DNA of 64,000 nt from Kiloniella majae (lineage in GTDB: Bacteria > Pseudomonadota > Alphaproteobacteria > Kiloniellales > Kiloniellaceae). The notes under the pieces are model-generated. The model was not told the DNA's origin and made no database searches. It worked only from the letters and a program-made list of their open reading frames with translations. The position numbers and the translations under genes are program-made. Shown here piece by piece: positions 26,663 to 33,393 of this stretch. The DNA lies in contig NZ_MTSZ01000005.1 of the NCBI RefSeq assembly GCF_002118315.1, positions 186,001 to 250,000 of the forward strand, read 5' to 3'. The number at the start of each line of letters is the position of its first letter. The stretch's first letter is position 1.

Positions 26663-26842
26663 TCAGTAAATATATTTTCGGTAAAATAAAGGATTTAACA
26701 CATCGCCCAGTTTAGCAACATATGGAATGTGTTCCGCCAGTTGTCGATATGCGGGACCTGGCTGCACAACCCAAAATATGCCGAGTACAGCTCCAATCCA
26801 TAAAATTAAAATAACTTGTTTTATAATTTTCCTGATCAGCAT
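26663..26842 (-). CDS. Small membrane protein, 59 residues
   Basis: An open frame begins at an ATG one base after the DUF2304 stop and ends at a TGA at 26663. It encodes a basic N-terminus (MLIRKIIKQ), one membrane helix (VILILWIGAVLGIFWVV) and a short C-terminus with PGPAYRQLAEHIPYVAKL and FYRKYIY. Its position between DUF2304 and the GT-C-like protein, its near-zero spacing and its clean membrane helix argue for a real gene. I recognise no family. It may be an accessory subunit of the polyprenyl-phosphate sugar module. Confidence 0.6.
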   Translation of the reverse strand: MLIRKIIKQVILILWIGAVLGIFWVVQPGPAYRQLAEHIPYVAKLGDVLNPLFYRKYIY

Positions 26843-26843
26843 C

Positions 26844-27221
26844 CTATTTACTCATCCTATAGTCTTCGACTACATCCGTTCGCTGACGCAACAAAGCGAG
26901 TTCCTGCGCAAGCGTCTTGATTTGCCGAGCCTGCTTGGATAGCAGAACCAAGATATCCAAAATCAAAATTGCTGCAAAAACAAATGCACCGATGACTAAA
27001 ATCAGGATTAATTCCCTATCTGCTAACCCTGATGTATAGCCGAATACAGGCAGCCATTTCCACATTGCCAGCAAGGCAATTGCAATCAACTCAACAAACA
27101 GCCAGCGGACTGTAATGTGTGCATCCAATCGGTTGGTACGCAATAACCAGAGTGTGAAAGCAAACAATGCAGTCAACATACTCAACCCGAGATTTTGTAC
27201 ATCAGAGAAAAAATCGATCAT
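26844..27221 (-). CDS. DUF2304 family membrane protein
   Basis: 125 residues with three hydrophobic segments, the last followed by a heptad-like tail (LSKQARQIKTLAQELALLRQRTDVVEDYRMSK). The length, helix layout and cytoplasmic coiled-coil tail match DUF2304 proteins, which occur next to dolichyl-phosphate-mannose-synthase-like GT2 genes. It overlaps the GT2 gene by 4 bases (27218-27221). A likely role is to anchor or regulate that enzyme at the membrane. Confidence 0.8.
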   Translation of the reverse strand: MIDFFSDVQNLGLSMLTALFAFTLWLLRTNRLDAHITVRWLFVELIAIALLAMWKWLPVFGYTSGLADRELILILVIGAFVFAAILILDILVLLSKQARQIKTLAQELALLRQRTDVVEDYRMSK

Positions 27222-27943
27222 TTTTTATTTCCCTGCCAAGGATGTGAAAAAACACCTATAAACCCTATGATCACCCGCAATGGATAAAAGGCCGCTTTCC
27301 AGAATGTAAACAGGGATTCTCCATTATTTCTGGTGCGCATTTTAATGCCGACCTCCCTAATTCTGAAGCCAGCCTGCTGCAGCATTAACAAGGCTTCAGC
27401 CTCGGGATGATCCGTTGGATAACACTTCACAAAGTACTCCAGAGCACCCCTGTTCAGGGCACGATAGCCCGATGTGGTATCGTGTATGACAAGCCCTGAG
27501 GCTAGCTTCAGAATGCCCGTCGAAAAATGCATTCCCAACCGCCTTAAAACAGGTGTTTTATAGTTTTCATCCTTATCGGATGGCAGATACCTGGAACCAA
27601 TAACGCAATCTACTTCTCCGCTAATAACAGGTGCAGTAACTTTTGCCAACAAGGATGGATCGTGCTGGCCATCACCATCAAGTTGTACTGCAATATCGTA
27701 ATTATTGCGAACGGCGTACATGAAACCCGTTTGAACTCCGCCGCCAATGCCAAGATTGACCGGTAGGGATAGTACCTGAATTCCTTTATCGCGAGCCACC
27801 TGTTCGGTATTATCGGAGGATGCATCGTTGATCACCACGACATCAGCTCCAGTCTTAAAAATTTCATCCAGCAATCCAGGTAAATTGGCTTCTTCATTAT
27901 GAGAAGGAACAATAATCAATATTTTGGAGGAAATGTCTGTCAT
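27218..27943 (-). CDS. GT2, polyprenyl-phosphate mannose/glucose synthase type (DPM1-like)
   Basis: 241 residues. The N-terminal IIVPSHNEEANLPGLLDEI, then VVVINDASSDNTEQVA, VNLGIGGGVQTGFMYAV, and AVQLDGDGQHDPSLL containing the DxD. Later come VIGSRYL and TSGYRALNR. It lacks a C-terminal membrane domain, so a separate partner (DUF2304) probably anchors it. This family moves a sugar from a nucleotide donor to undecaprenyl phosphate. The product could feed the GT-C-like protein two genes downstream. It overlaps the hexapeptide acetyltransferase gene by 4 bases. Confidence 0.85.
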   Translation of the reverse strand: MTDISSKILIIVPSHNEEANLPGLLDEIFKTGADVVVINDASSDNTEQVARDKGIQVLSLPVNLGIGGGVQTGFMYAVRNNYDIAVQLDGDGQHDPSLLAKVTAPVISGEVDCVIGSRYLPSDKDENYKTPVLRRLGMHFSTGILKLASGLVIHDTTSGYRALNRGALEYFVKCYPTDHPEAEALLMLQQAGFRIREVGIKMRTRNNGESLFTFWKAAFYPLRVIIGFIGVFSHPWQGNKK

Positions 27944-28467
27944 GTATCAGCGGGCCTTTCTGGCGTTAATGCCGCATCAATATCTAACTCACGCACATCG
28001 CCGACGATCCGCGCAGGGACACCAACGGCTATAGCATATGCTGGAACATCTTTGGTTACGACTGCGCCCGCACCGATTATCACGCACTTACCGATACATA
28101 CAGAGGGCAAGACAACCGCATTAACGCCAATATAGGCACCGTCTTCAATTATAACTTTTCCAAGGGTATATTCTCTTTTCACGATTCTCTGAACCGGCGG
28201 CGTATAGGATGTATGAGCAATAATTTTAGCCCCGCGCGTTATGTATACATCGTTACCAATCGTAATTTCTTCCGGAAAGTTTGTATCAATCAATACATTA
28301 GCAGCAATATAAACACTTTTATAATCATCAATTTTCACGCCTCTTTTTTTATGAATAAAGGCAGAAAGAGATGGGGGCATAATTGAGATATAGGCCAAAT
28401 AACCTAGGCCGCCCTTGGCGAGGGATTTAAAATTGGTAAAATAACTACCTATAGATGTTTTTGACAT
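27940..28467 (-). CDS. Sugar O-acetyltransferase, left-handed beta-helix (hexapeptide repeat)
   Basis: 175 residues from the ATG at 28467. The frame could extend to a TTG 12 bases upstream, inside the overlap with the GNAT gene. Hexapeptide repeats run from about residue 55 (NVLIDTNFPEEITIGNDVYI) through GKVIIEDGAYIGVNAVVLPSVCIGKCVIIGAGAVVTKDVPAYAIAVGVPARIVG, the classical closing motif of WbbJ/Maa/LacA-type acetyltransferases. The His in IIAHTSYTPP is in the position of the catalytic histidine. A trimeric acetyl-CoA-dependent enzyme is expected. Substrate probably an amino or hydroxy group of the sugar made by the upstream aminotransferase. Confidence 0.85.
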   Translation of the reverse strand: MSKTSIGSYFTNFKSLAKGGLGYLAYISIMPPSLSAFIHKKRGVKIDDYKSVYIAANVLIDTNFPEEITIGNDVYITRGAKIIAHTSYTPPVQRIVKREYTLGKVIIEDGAYIGVNAVVLPSVCIGKCVIIGAGAVVTKDVPAYAIAVGVPARIVGDVRELDIDAALTPERPADT

Positions 28468-28475
28468 TTTGTATT

Positions 28476-28949
28476 TCAACTCGGTTCTAGCGTTAAATTT
28501 ATTACGGCATTGGATCTGGATATCTCTATAAAACCATATTTGCTAAACAATTTTGTACTTGGCTCGTTTCCTGTCTTAACCTGCGCATTAATCAGGTTCA
28601 CTGATCTGGTTTCTTTTAAAAATGCAATTCCCAGACCGAGCAGCTTGCTCCCAACCCCACTTCCACGAAAGTCAGGAGCCACGGTTATGCTAATATCCCA
28701 ATTTTGTGAGATGTCGGCATCAAATCGGATCATGCCAACTTTGGAACTACCAAGCATGTAGATAAGAAGCAATCGATTGCTATCGAGGAGCAATTTATTA
28801 TACCAATGACGATGGGACGCTGGCTCAATAATCCCTGTATCAATAGACATCGAACGCACATATGGATCGTTCCGCCATACTAAAATATCGGCCATGTCAT
28901 CTGGACCGGCGATGCGAACAGAAATGTCATTAATACGAACGTTTGTCAT
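28476..28949 (-). CDS. GNAT N-acetyltransferase, PseH/RimJ-like
   Basis: 157 residues. VRIAGPDDMADILVWRNDPYVRSMS near the N-terminus is characteristic of PseH/RimJ-type GNATs, with the HRHWYNKLL helix following. The acetyl-CoA pyrophosphate loop is VAPDFRGSGVGSKLLG near residue 95. KTGNEPSTKLFSKYGFIEI is the usual C-terminal strand-helix. Directly downstream of a PseC-like aminotransferase (18 bases), it is expected to N-acetylate the 4-amino sugar produced there. A protein N-terminal acetyltransferase is less likely in this context. Confidence 0.8.
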   Translation of the reverse strand: MTNVRINDISVRIAGPDDMADILVWRNDPYVRSMSIDTGIIEPASHRHWYNKLLLDSNRLLLIYMLGSSKVGMIRFDADISQNWDISITVAPDFRGSGVGSKLLGLGIAFLKETRSVNLINAQVKTGNEPSTKLFSKYGFIEISRSNAVINLTLEPS

Positions 28950-28967
28950 AATTCCCTAGTGCTACCA

Positions 28968-30158
28968 TTACAGCCGATAAGCTGCCCACACCTTGTAGAG
29001 CGCCTCAACTGTATCGGAAACGTCTTGCGCAGTCATTGTCGGGTACATTGGCAAGCTCAATACACGCTCATACTCACTTTCCGCAACAGACCATTGGCCT
29101 CGCTCATACCCTAGTTTTTTGTAATAACTCAACCAGGGAATAGGAATATAGTGAACATTCACACCGATGTTTTCAGCCCGAAGTGCCGAGAAAATTTCTT
29201 CTTTCGAAACGGACATTGCTCTCAGGTTCAGTCGCACTACATAGAGATGCCAGGCCGACTGACAGCCTTCTCTCTCTTGCGGCGCTTCAACCATGGGTAG
29301 CTCTGAAAATGCAGCATTATAGGACGCTGCAATTGAGCGGCGCGCAGCAAGCCAGCCGAATTGCTTTTTTAACTGGCTGGTTCCCAAGGCACAATTAATG
29401 TCTGGGATTCGATAGTTAAATCCAAGCGAAGTGACATCATACTCCCAAGAGTTCCTGATTTCTCTGGAATGAAGGTCCAGATCAATGCCATGGTGGCGGA
29501 AGGAACGGAGTTTCTTTGCCAATTCCTCATCGTTAGTCAGAATGGCCCCGCCTTCACCCGTCGTAATATGCTTAACAGGATGAAAACTCAGATTGGTGTA
29601 ATTATACAATTTCCCGATGGATTTGCCTTTATACATGGCACCGAGCGAATGCGCCGCGTCATGAATAATCGGAATACCATAATGTTTCGAGAGATCATTC
29701 AGGGCATCATGATCACATGGATGACCCGCAAAATCGACGACCACAATAGCTTTTGTTTTATTCGTAATCTTGCGTGCAACATCGACCGAGTCAATATTCA
29801 GTGTATCTCGCTCCAGGTCGGCAAACACGGGCTTAGCACCTTGATAAACAGCACAATTGGCGCTGGCCACAAAAGAGATCGCCGGAACAATAACTTCATC
29901 ACCCTCAGAGACTTGCGTAATACTACACGATGCATGTAGTGCAGCCGTTCCAGTGTTGACAGCCACGGCATACTTCGCACCTGTGAAGTCGCATAATGCC
30001 TGTTCAAATTCTGCGACGGCCGGACCTGTCGTTAACCAATCACTGCGCAAAACATTCTCTACAGCTTTCCAATCATCAGCATCTATGCTCTGCGCGCCAT
30101 ACCGAAGCATTGTTTCACGGACGGGGGTGCCCCCATTTATAGCAAGGGAAACTGGCAT
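28968..30158 (-). CDS. DegT/DnrJ/EryC1/StrS (PseC-like) sugar-nucleotide 4-aminotransferase
   Basis: 396 residues from the ATG at 30158, which has AAAGGATT just upstream; the longer frame would enter the previous gene. The PLP lysine is K196 in FHPVKHITTGEGG. D167 in HDAAHSLGA, the SDWLTTGPAVAEFE block near residue 39 and VPAISFVASAN near 92 are all family motifs. FHPVKHITTGEGG and the opening SID/SDWLTTGP are the PseC (UDP-4-amino-4,6-dideoxy-beta-L-AltNAc transaminase) pattern. PseC acts on the C5-inverted 4-keto sugar. A CapE-like dehydratase in the same locus makes such a ketone, so a shared intermediate is possible. No pseF, pseG or pseI is present. Confidence 0.85.
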   Translation of the reverse strand: MPVSLAINGGTPVRETMLRYGAQSIDADDWKAVENVLRSDWLTTGPAVAEFEQALCDFTGAKYAVAVNTGTAALHASCSITQVSEGDEVIVPAISFVASANCAVYQGAKPVFADLERDTLNIDSVDVARKITNKTKAIVVVDFAGHPCDHDALNDLSKHYGIPIIHDAAHSLGAMYKGKSIGKLYNYTNLSFHPVKHITTGEGGAILTNDEELAKKLRSFRHHGIDLDLHSREIRNSWEYDVTSLGFNYRIPDINCALGTSQLKKQFGWLAARRSIAASYNAAFSELPMVEAPQEREGCQSAWHLYVVRLNLRAMSVSKEEIFSALRAENIGVNVHYIPIPWLSYYKKLGYERGQWSVAESEYERVLSLPMYPTMTAQDVSDTVEALYKVWAAYRL

Positions 30159-30175
30159 GGTTAATCCTTTAAAAC

Positions 30176-30556
30176 TTAACTCTGGAGAATAAAAATTAGC
30201 CCGGCAGCGATGAACCCACAACCAATAAAGAATTTAAAAGTTACAGGTGTGCCGAAAAAAAAGTGTTCCATAATCGCTGCAAAAACAAACGCCAAAACAA
30301 CAAATGGGTACGCCTTGGATAAAGGAATAATGGTCAACATCCATGCCCAAAGCAAAACGAGAGAACCACATAATAAAATGGCTCCCCAGAACTGCCACGT
30401 CTGTATCAGTTGAAGCCCAAAGTGAAAAATTCCTGACGAAACAGATTGTGCCTGTGCATTAGATTGGGCGAGATAAACCCCCTTCTTGAGAAGGATTTGC
30501 CCAGCCCCTAAGAAAAATGCAAAGCTAACCAGCATGGTTATGTTTACTATTGTCAT
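30176..30556 (-). CDS. Small multidrug resistance/EamA-like membrane protein
   Basis: 126 residues with four membrane helices. ISMLVSFAFFLGAGQILLKKGV-type N-terminus (SFAFFLGAGQILLKKGVYL here), then WQFWGAILLCGSLVLLWAWML, IPLSKAYPFVVLAFVFAAIM and FKFFIGCGFIAAGLIFI. LSKAYPF is the conserved SMR/EamA helix 3 motif. The size and layout resemble ArnE/ArnF, which flip undecaprenyl-phosphate aminosugars. That fits the position in front of an aminotransferase, but a general SMR-type transporter is possible. It is the first structural gene after the long leader. Confidence 0.7.
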   Translation of the reverse strand: MTIVNITMLVSFAFFLGAGQILLKKGVYLAQSNAQAQSVSSGIFHFGLQLIQTWQFWGAILLCGSLVLLWAWMLTIIPLSKAYPFVVLAFVFAAIMEHFFFGTPVTFKFFIGCGFIAAGLIFILQS

Positions 30557-30601
30557 TAAAAAAATACTTTCACTAAATTTAGACTGACAGTGAAGGTTTC
30601 T

Positions 30602-30643
30602 GCCTTACGCTGATCTTCAAACCTTTGAAGATCAGCGTAAGGC
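30602..30643. repeat. 42-bp near-perfect palindrome
   Basis: The arms GCCTTACGCTGATCTTCAAA (30602-30621) and TTTGAAGATCAGCGTAAGGC (30624-30643) are exact reverse complements separated by CC. As RNA it would be a very stable hairpin. Neither side is followed by a run of T, so a standard intrinsic terminator is unlikely. It lies 46 bases upstream of the SMR-like gene start in the minus direction. Confidence 0.85.
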
Positions 30644-30682
30644 TAAAGTGGCTTCCTGCGTGATGCTGGCTGATACCAAAGT

Positions 30683-30817
30683 CTAGGTCTTGGCCAGATG
30701 AAACGTTCCCATGGCTCCAAGGGCTGACGGTATGGCAAAGGAAATGTTCATGGCGGTTATGGTTAGCAGGGCTTTTAAAATAAAGCCGTGGGGCAAAAAC
30801 TCATTGATCTTTTTCAT
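30683..30817 (-). CDS. Possible small ORF in the leader, 44 residues
   Basis: The frame begins MKKINEFLPHGFILKALLTI and ends at a TAG at 30683. The ATG has GGA at a reasonable distance (TGGAAGC before ATG). The peptide has one hydrophobic segment (ILKALLTITAMNISFAIPSALGA) resembling a signal or membrane helix, but no family is recognised. Its location inside the leader means it could be a leader peptide or the remnant of a lost gene. Confidence 0.3.
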   Translation of the reverse strand: MKKINEFLPHGFILKALLTITAMNISFAIPSALGAMGTFHLAKT

Positions 30818-31000
30818 GCTTCCAGTGTCCTTATAGAGCAACAACCATTATGGCTATCTATAATCCTGTTGGCAGGGGGATTAAACCACTATCGGTTGAT
30901 GCCGGTAGAATTGTGAGTATGTTACTCGATATACTGAAGCATGGTCTCGTCACGACTCTAGGCATGGATAGTAGATTTAAAAAATTTGATTTACTGCAGA

Positions 31001-31012
31001 CAAGCTACCGCA
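31001..31012 (-). promoter_or_regulatory. ops-like element
   Basis: On the minus strand the sequence is TGCGGTAGCTTG, matching the E. coli operon-polarity-suppressor element GGCGGTAGCGTG at 10 of 12 positions, including the GCGGTAGC core. It lies about 50 bases past the stop of a NusG/RfaH-type gene and in the same orientation as the polysaccharide operon. RfaH proteins are recruited at ops during elongation. It would act on the transcript leaving the regulator genes. Confidence 0.55.
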
Positions 31013-31064
31013 CACAGGGTGAAAACACCTCCGTGCGCTAATTTTAAAGACACCGTAAAAAAAT

Positions 31065-31571
31065 TTACGCGGCAGTCAAATTTTCCAACGGTGCGGTCAC
31101 GCGCACCTTCCGGCCCATTAAATCAAGAAGCAGTATCGCCCTATTCTTGTCGTCGGTTTCTTCCAGTAGCCCTGTATAGTCTTCGAACGGCCCCTCATTG
31201 ACCCGTATTTTGTCGCCTTTTTTCAAGCCACTTATGACTAAGCTGACCCCCCCTGTTTCATCTTCGCGTTTGCGAAGGTTAGCGATTATCGCTTCATCAA
31301 TCGACAGCAACTCCATACCAAACTGAACAATGGAGATCACCCCAACGGTTCCGTTGATGGAGCGCCATTGTTGGGTTTGCGTATCAATCTTTACAAATAT
31401 ATATCCGGGAAACAACGGCCGTAGAACAGTATCAACCTTACGGGCATGACGGCGTTGCTTGCAGTAGCGCGGTAGGTACACTTCAAACCCCTGATTATTC
31501 AAATGCGCCGTTGCACGGCTTTCGGCCAACGTTTGAGTGCGAACAACATACCATTTCCCCCCACTATCCAT
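31065..31571 (-). CDS. NusG-family transcription elongation factor (RfaH-like paralogue)
   Basis: 168 residues. The NGN domain occupies about residues 6-105 (KWYVVRTQTLAESRATAHLNNQGFEVYLPRY at the start, LFPGYIFVKID near 53, NGTVGVISIVQFG near 74). The C-terminal KOW domain covers about 112-165 (GLKKGDKIRVNEGPFEDYTGLLEE). This matches specialised NusG paralogues that suppress polarity in long polysaccharide operons. It overlaps the winged-helix regulator gene by 8 bases, and an ops-like element follows about 50 bases downstream. It binds RNA polymerase in the cytoplasm. Family is certain; control of this operon is inferred from position. Confidence 0.88.
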   Translation of the reverse strand: MDSGGKWYVVRTQTLAESRATAHLNNQGFEVYLPRYCKQRRHARKVDTVLRPLFPGYIFVKIDTQTQQWRSINGTVGVISIVQFGMELLSIDEAIIANLRKREDETGGVSLVISGLKKGDKIRVNEGPFEDYTGLLEETDDKNRAILLLDLMGRKVRVTAPLENLTAA

Positions 31572-32220
31572 TATCCAGCTCCGTTAATTTGCTGTGAGAT
31601 ATATGCAATAAGGGAACATCATGGATAATTGATTTGGGCAATAAATCTAGCAGGCGGTCATAAACATCCTGCGGGTTTTCAATACTGGTAATGATGATCG
31701 CTTCGACTCTTTCATCAAGCAATATCTCAAGGTTGTTGTAGACCGGATAACCACAACATTGTTCATAATTACTGCCTTGATGCACAGTAAACTGAATTTC
31801 GACATTCTGTTCATGGGCGGCCAGAATGGCTATTTCCGTCAGTTCATCTGCCCCGCATAAAACAACACTCTCAATGCCACACGCCTTCAGGGAAGCGAAT
31901 AAGCCTCCGTATTGATCCTTAGCCTCACGGTAAAATAACAAAGATGTTGAGAGATACTCAGCAACCAAACGACTTTTCTCACGAAATCCCTTGGGCGTAA
32001 CATAATATGAATAACGTTTCGCCGACGCCTGAGCAACCTTGATCAAACCTTTGCGAACACAGCGCTTTATCAAGCTGTTAGTAAGGCCTAGCGCGACACC
32101 AACGCGAACAGAAAGGCTACGTTGGGTTACATGTTCATTACCTTCAAGCTCAGAAAGCAGCCCAAGCGTTGCTTGGTCTGTTAGCTTTACACCACCTTGA
32201 ATTCCCTTTGAGTTAGCCAT
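31564..32220 (-). CDS. Winged-helix transcriptional regulator with C-terminal Rossmann-like domain
   Basis: 218 residues from the ATG at 32220; a longer frame would use a TTG at 32262. Residues about 10-85 form a winged helix (GLLSELEGNEHVTQRSLSVRVGVALGLTNSLIKRCVRKGLIKV, then RYSYYVTPKGFREKSRLV), similar to MarR-like EPS-associated regulators. The rest has SVVLCGADELTEIAILAAHEQNVEI, a Rossmann-like strand-helix-strand that may sense a nucleotide or sugar nucleotide, and a hinge ending VYDRLLDLLP. It is followed by the NusG-like gene with 8 bases of overlap, so initiation and elongation control are encoded together. Confidence 0.72.
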   Translation of the reverse strand: MANSKGIQGGVKLTDQATLGLLSELEGNEHVTQRSLSVRVGVALGLTNSLIKRCVRKGLIKVAQASAKRYSYYVTPKGFREKSRLVAEYLSTSLLFYREAKDQYGGLFASLKACGIESVVLCGADELTEIAILAAHEQNVEIQFTVHQGSNYEQCCGYPVYNNLEILLDERVEAIIITSIENPQDVYDRLLDLLPKSIIHDVPLLHISHSKLTELDNG

Positions 32221-32297
32221 GGAGAAGTTTCCATATTTATTGCCCGAGTCGAGAACAGCCAACTTCTAACGTACTTTCTCTCAAATCGCAAGAATGA

Positions 32298-32310
32298 TTC
32301 ACGTTGTGAA
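32298..32310. promoter_or_regulatory. Small palindrome, possible operator
   Basis: TTCAC-GTT-GTGAA, 5-base arms with a 3-base centre, 78 bases upstream of the winged-helix regulator start. Winged-helix proteins commonly bind such sites in front of their own gene. A match of this size can arise by chance, so this is only a candidate. Confidence 0.25.
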
Positions 32311-32337
32311 CACGATTTTTCGCTGAAATAAAAGAAG

Positions 32338-32379
32338 GGCCCTGTTGCAAAAAATCCACTCAGGGATATTCTTCAATAG
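32338..32379 (+). mobile_element. Terminal scrap of an IS6-family element
   Basis: The sequence opens GGCCCTGTTGCAAAAAATCC, the IS6 end. It continues through CACTCAGGGATATTCTTCAA, which encodes the same NPLRDILQ start as the decayed transposase at 4588-5279 and is then lost after a TAG. It matches the end of the element at 4535-5287 at nearly every base, in the opposite orientation. The remainder of the element is gone. Confidence 0.75.
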
Positions 32380-32694
32380 ATTATCATTTTATTAGTGGAA
32401 TTTCTCGATGTTTGAGTTGGGTTGAACGTTGAACTTTCCACACCGTAAAAGGATTAAGCATGACTAGAAGATCCTGAGCCGAATCGACTATCAGATGTAG
32501 CAAAATCAAAACACGTGGTTGCTTCCTATTACCTCTCAATACAGTGCGGATATCTATTTGCGAAACATATTTCTGCCACCGTCAGATGGCCTTTAAAAAT
32601 AACGGATTAAAAGACAGCGAAAGTTATAGTACTCGGCTGGGCCACTTTTGATTCGTCCATCAAGGACTAATCTGATTGGCATCAAATACTATTT

Positions 32695-33198
32695 ATGGCC
32701 AAAGAGTGCCCCAAGGAATTCACCCCTTCATCACTTAAAAAAGAACTTGGGCAGCTAAACTCTCTTATCATTTATGGTCCGAGGACAGGAGCCCGTGATA
32801 AAGATTTTAACATCACGCCCCCTTTGCCTCCCTCACTCCCAAACATTGATGTTAAAGTATCTTACGTGGAAAGCTTAAGACCAGATTCTCCTCTGGAATT
32901 ATCCAATGGCGGATCTGTGATTGCCTACACTGAAAGCTTGGAAAGAAGTGTCCCGATTTTTCTGGAAACCAAAAGCAAGAAAACAATCGCGGTGAAAGAA
33001 AATATCATTTACTGCGACTCGTGGCTGGATGACGACGGGTTAGATAAATTCATGTCAATAGCCTGTGCAGAGGGAAAAATACCAACACAAAACATGCCAG
33101 AAGGAGTTCGAGTTATTCAAACGCGTACGGAAGAATTTTGGTTTAACTACTCCCCAAAAAAAAGTAGAGACCAAGTATGGCCCTATTTCACCTGCTAG
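32695..33198 (+). pseudogene. C-terminal fragment of a GH42 beta-galactosidase
   Basis: The 167-codon frame corresponds to the C-terminal part of GH42 beta-galactosidases: IIYGPRTGARDKDFNI, then KVSYVESLRPDSPLEL, NIIYCDSWLDDDGLDKFM and MPEGVRVIQTRTEEFWFNYSP. These match the glutamine-amidotransferase-like trimerisation domain and the small C-terminal beta domain. The catalytic barrel (about 400 residues with the two glutamates) is absent upstream, where the sequence runs into AT-rich DNA and the IS6 scrap. Although the remaining frame is open, it cannot encode an active enzyme. The family call rests on recalled motif patterns rather than an alignment. Confidence 0.72.
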
Positions 33199-33393
33199 TC
33201 TTACAAAACAGTAAGATCCACTTAACTATCTTTAATTAAATATTTATAAATTTATATAACAATTCAAAAAACACAGCTATTACAATGGAATACGATTTAT
33301 GGTGTAGTCTTTAAAATGCGTATATAGAGGTTGTATATTCCAACTTATTGTGATTTTAAAAAGTACCCACAAACGCAAGCACCGAGAATGCTT

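Larger units (their letters stand above)
30557..31064 (-). promoter_or_regulatory. Long leader between the NusG-like gene and the polysaccharide operon
   Basis: 508 bases that would be transcribed as a leader if the regulators and biosynthetic genes form one transcript. It holds an ops-like element directly after the NusG-like gene, a possible 44-codon open frame and a 42-bp near-perfect palindrome. This layout (elongation factor, ops, long untranslated leader) is what is known for RfaH-controlled surface-polysaccharide operons. I see no canonical T-rich intrinsic terminator in it. Confidence 0.5.
32221..32694. other. Intergenic region between the polysaccharide regulator and the GH42 fragment
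   Basis: 474 bases without an intact gene. It contains an IS6 end scrap (32338-32379) and a small palindrome TTCACGTTGTGAA (32298-32310) just upstream of the regulator start. The rest (32380-32694) is AT-rich with no readable gene on either strand. The beta-galactosidase fragment begins at its right edge without a recognisable promoter. Confidence 0.5.

Noticed and set aside
30602-30643. Intrinsic terminator reading of the palindrome
   Set aside because: Neither flank has a T-run as needed for canonical termination, so it is listed as a repeat.
30850-31041. Plus-strand open frame of 63 codons in the leader
   Set aside because: It lies opposite the ops-like element and leader, has no family resemblance and runs against the transcription of the region.
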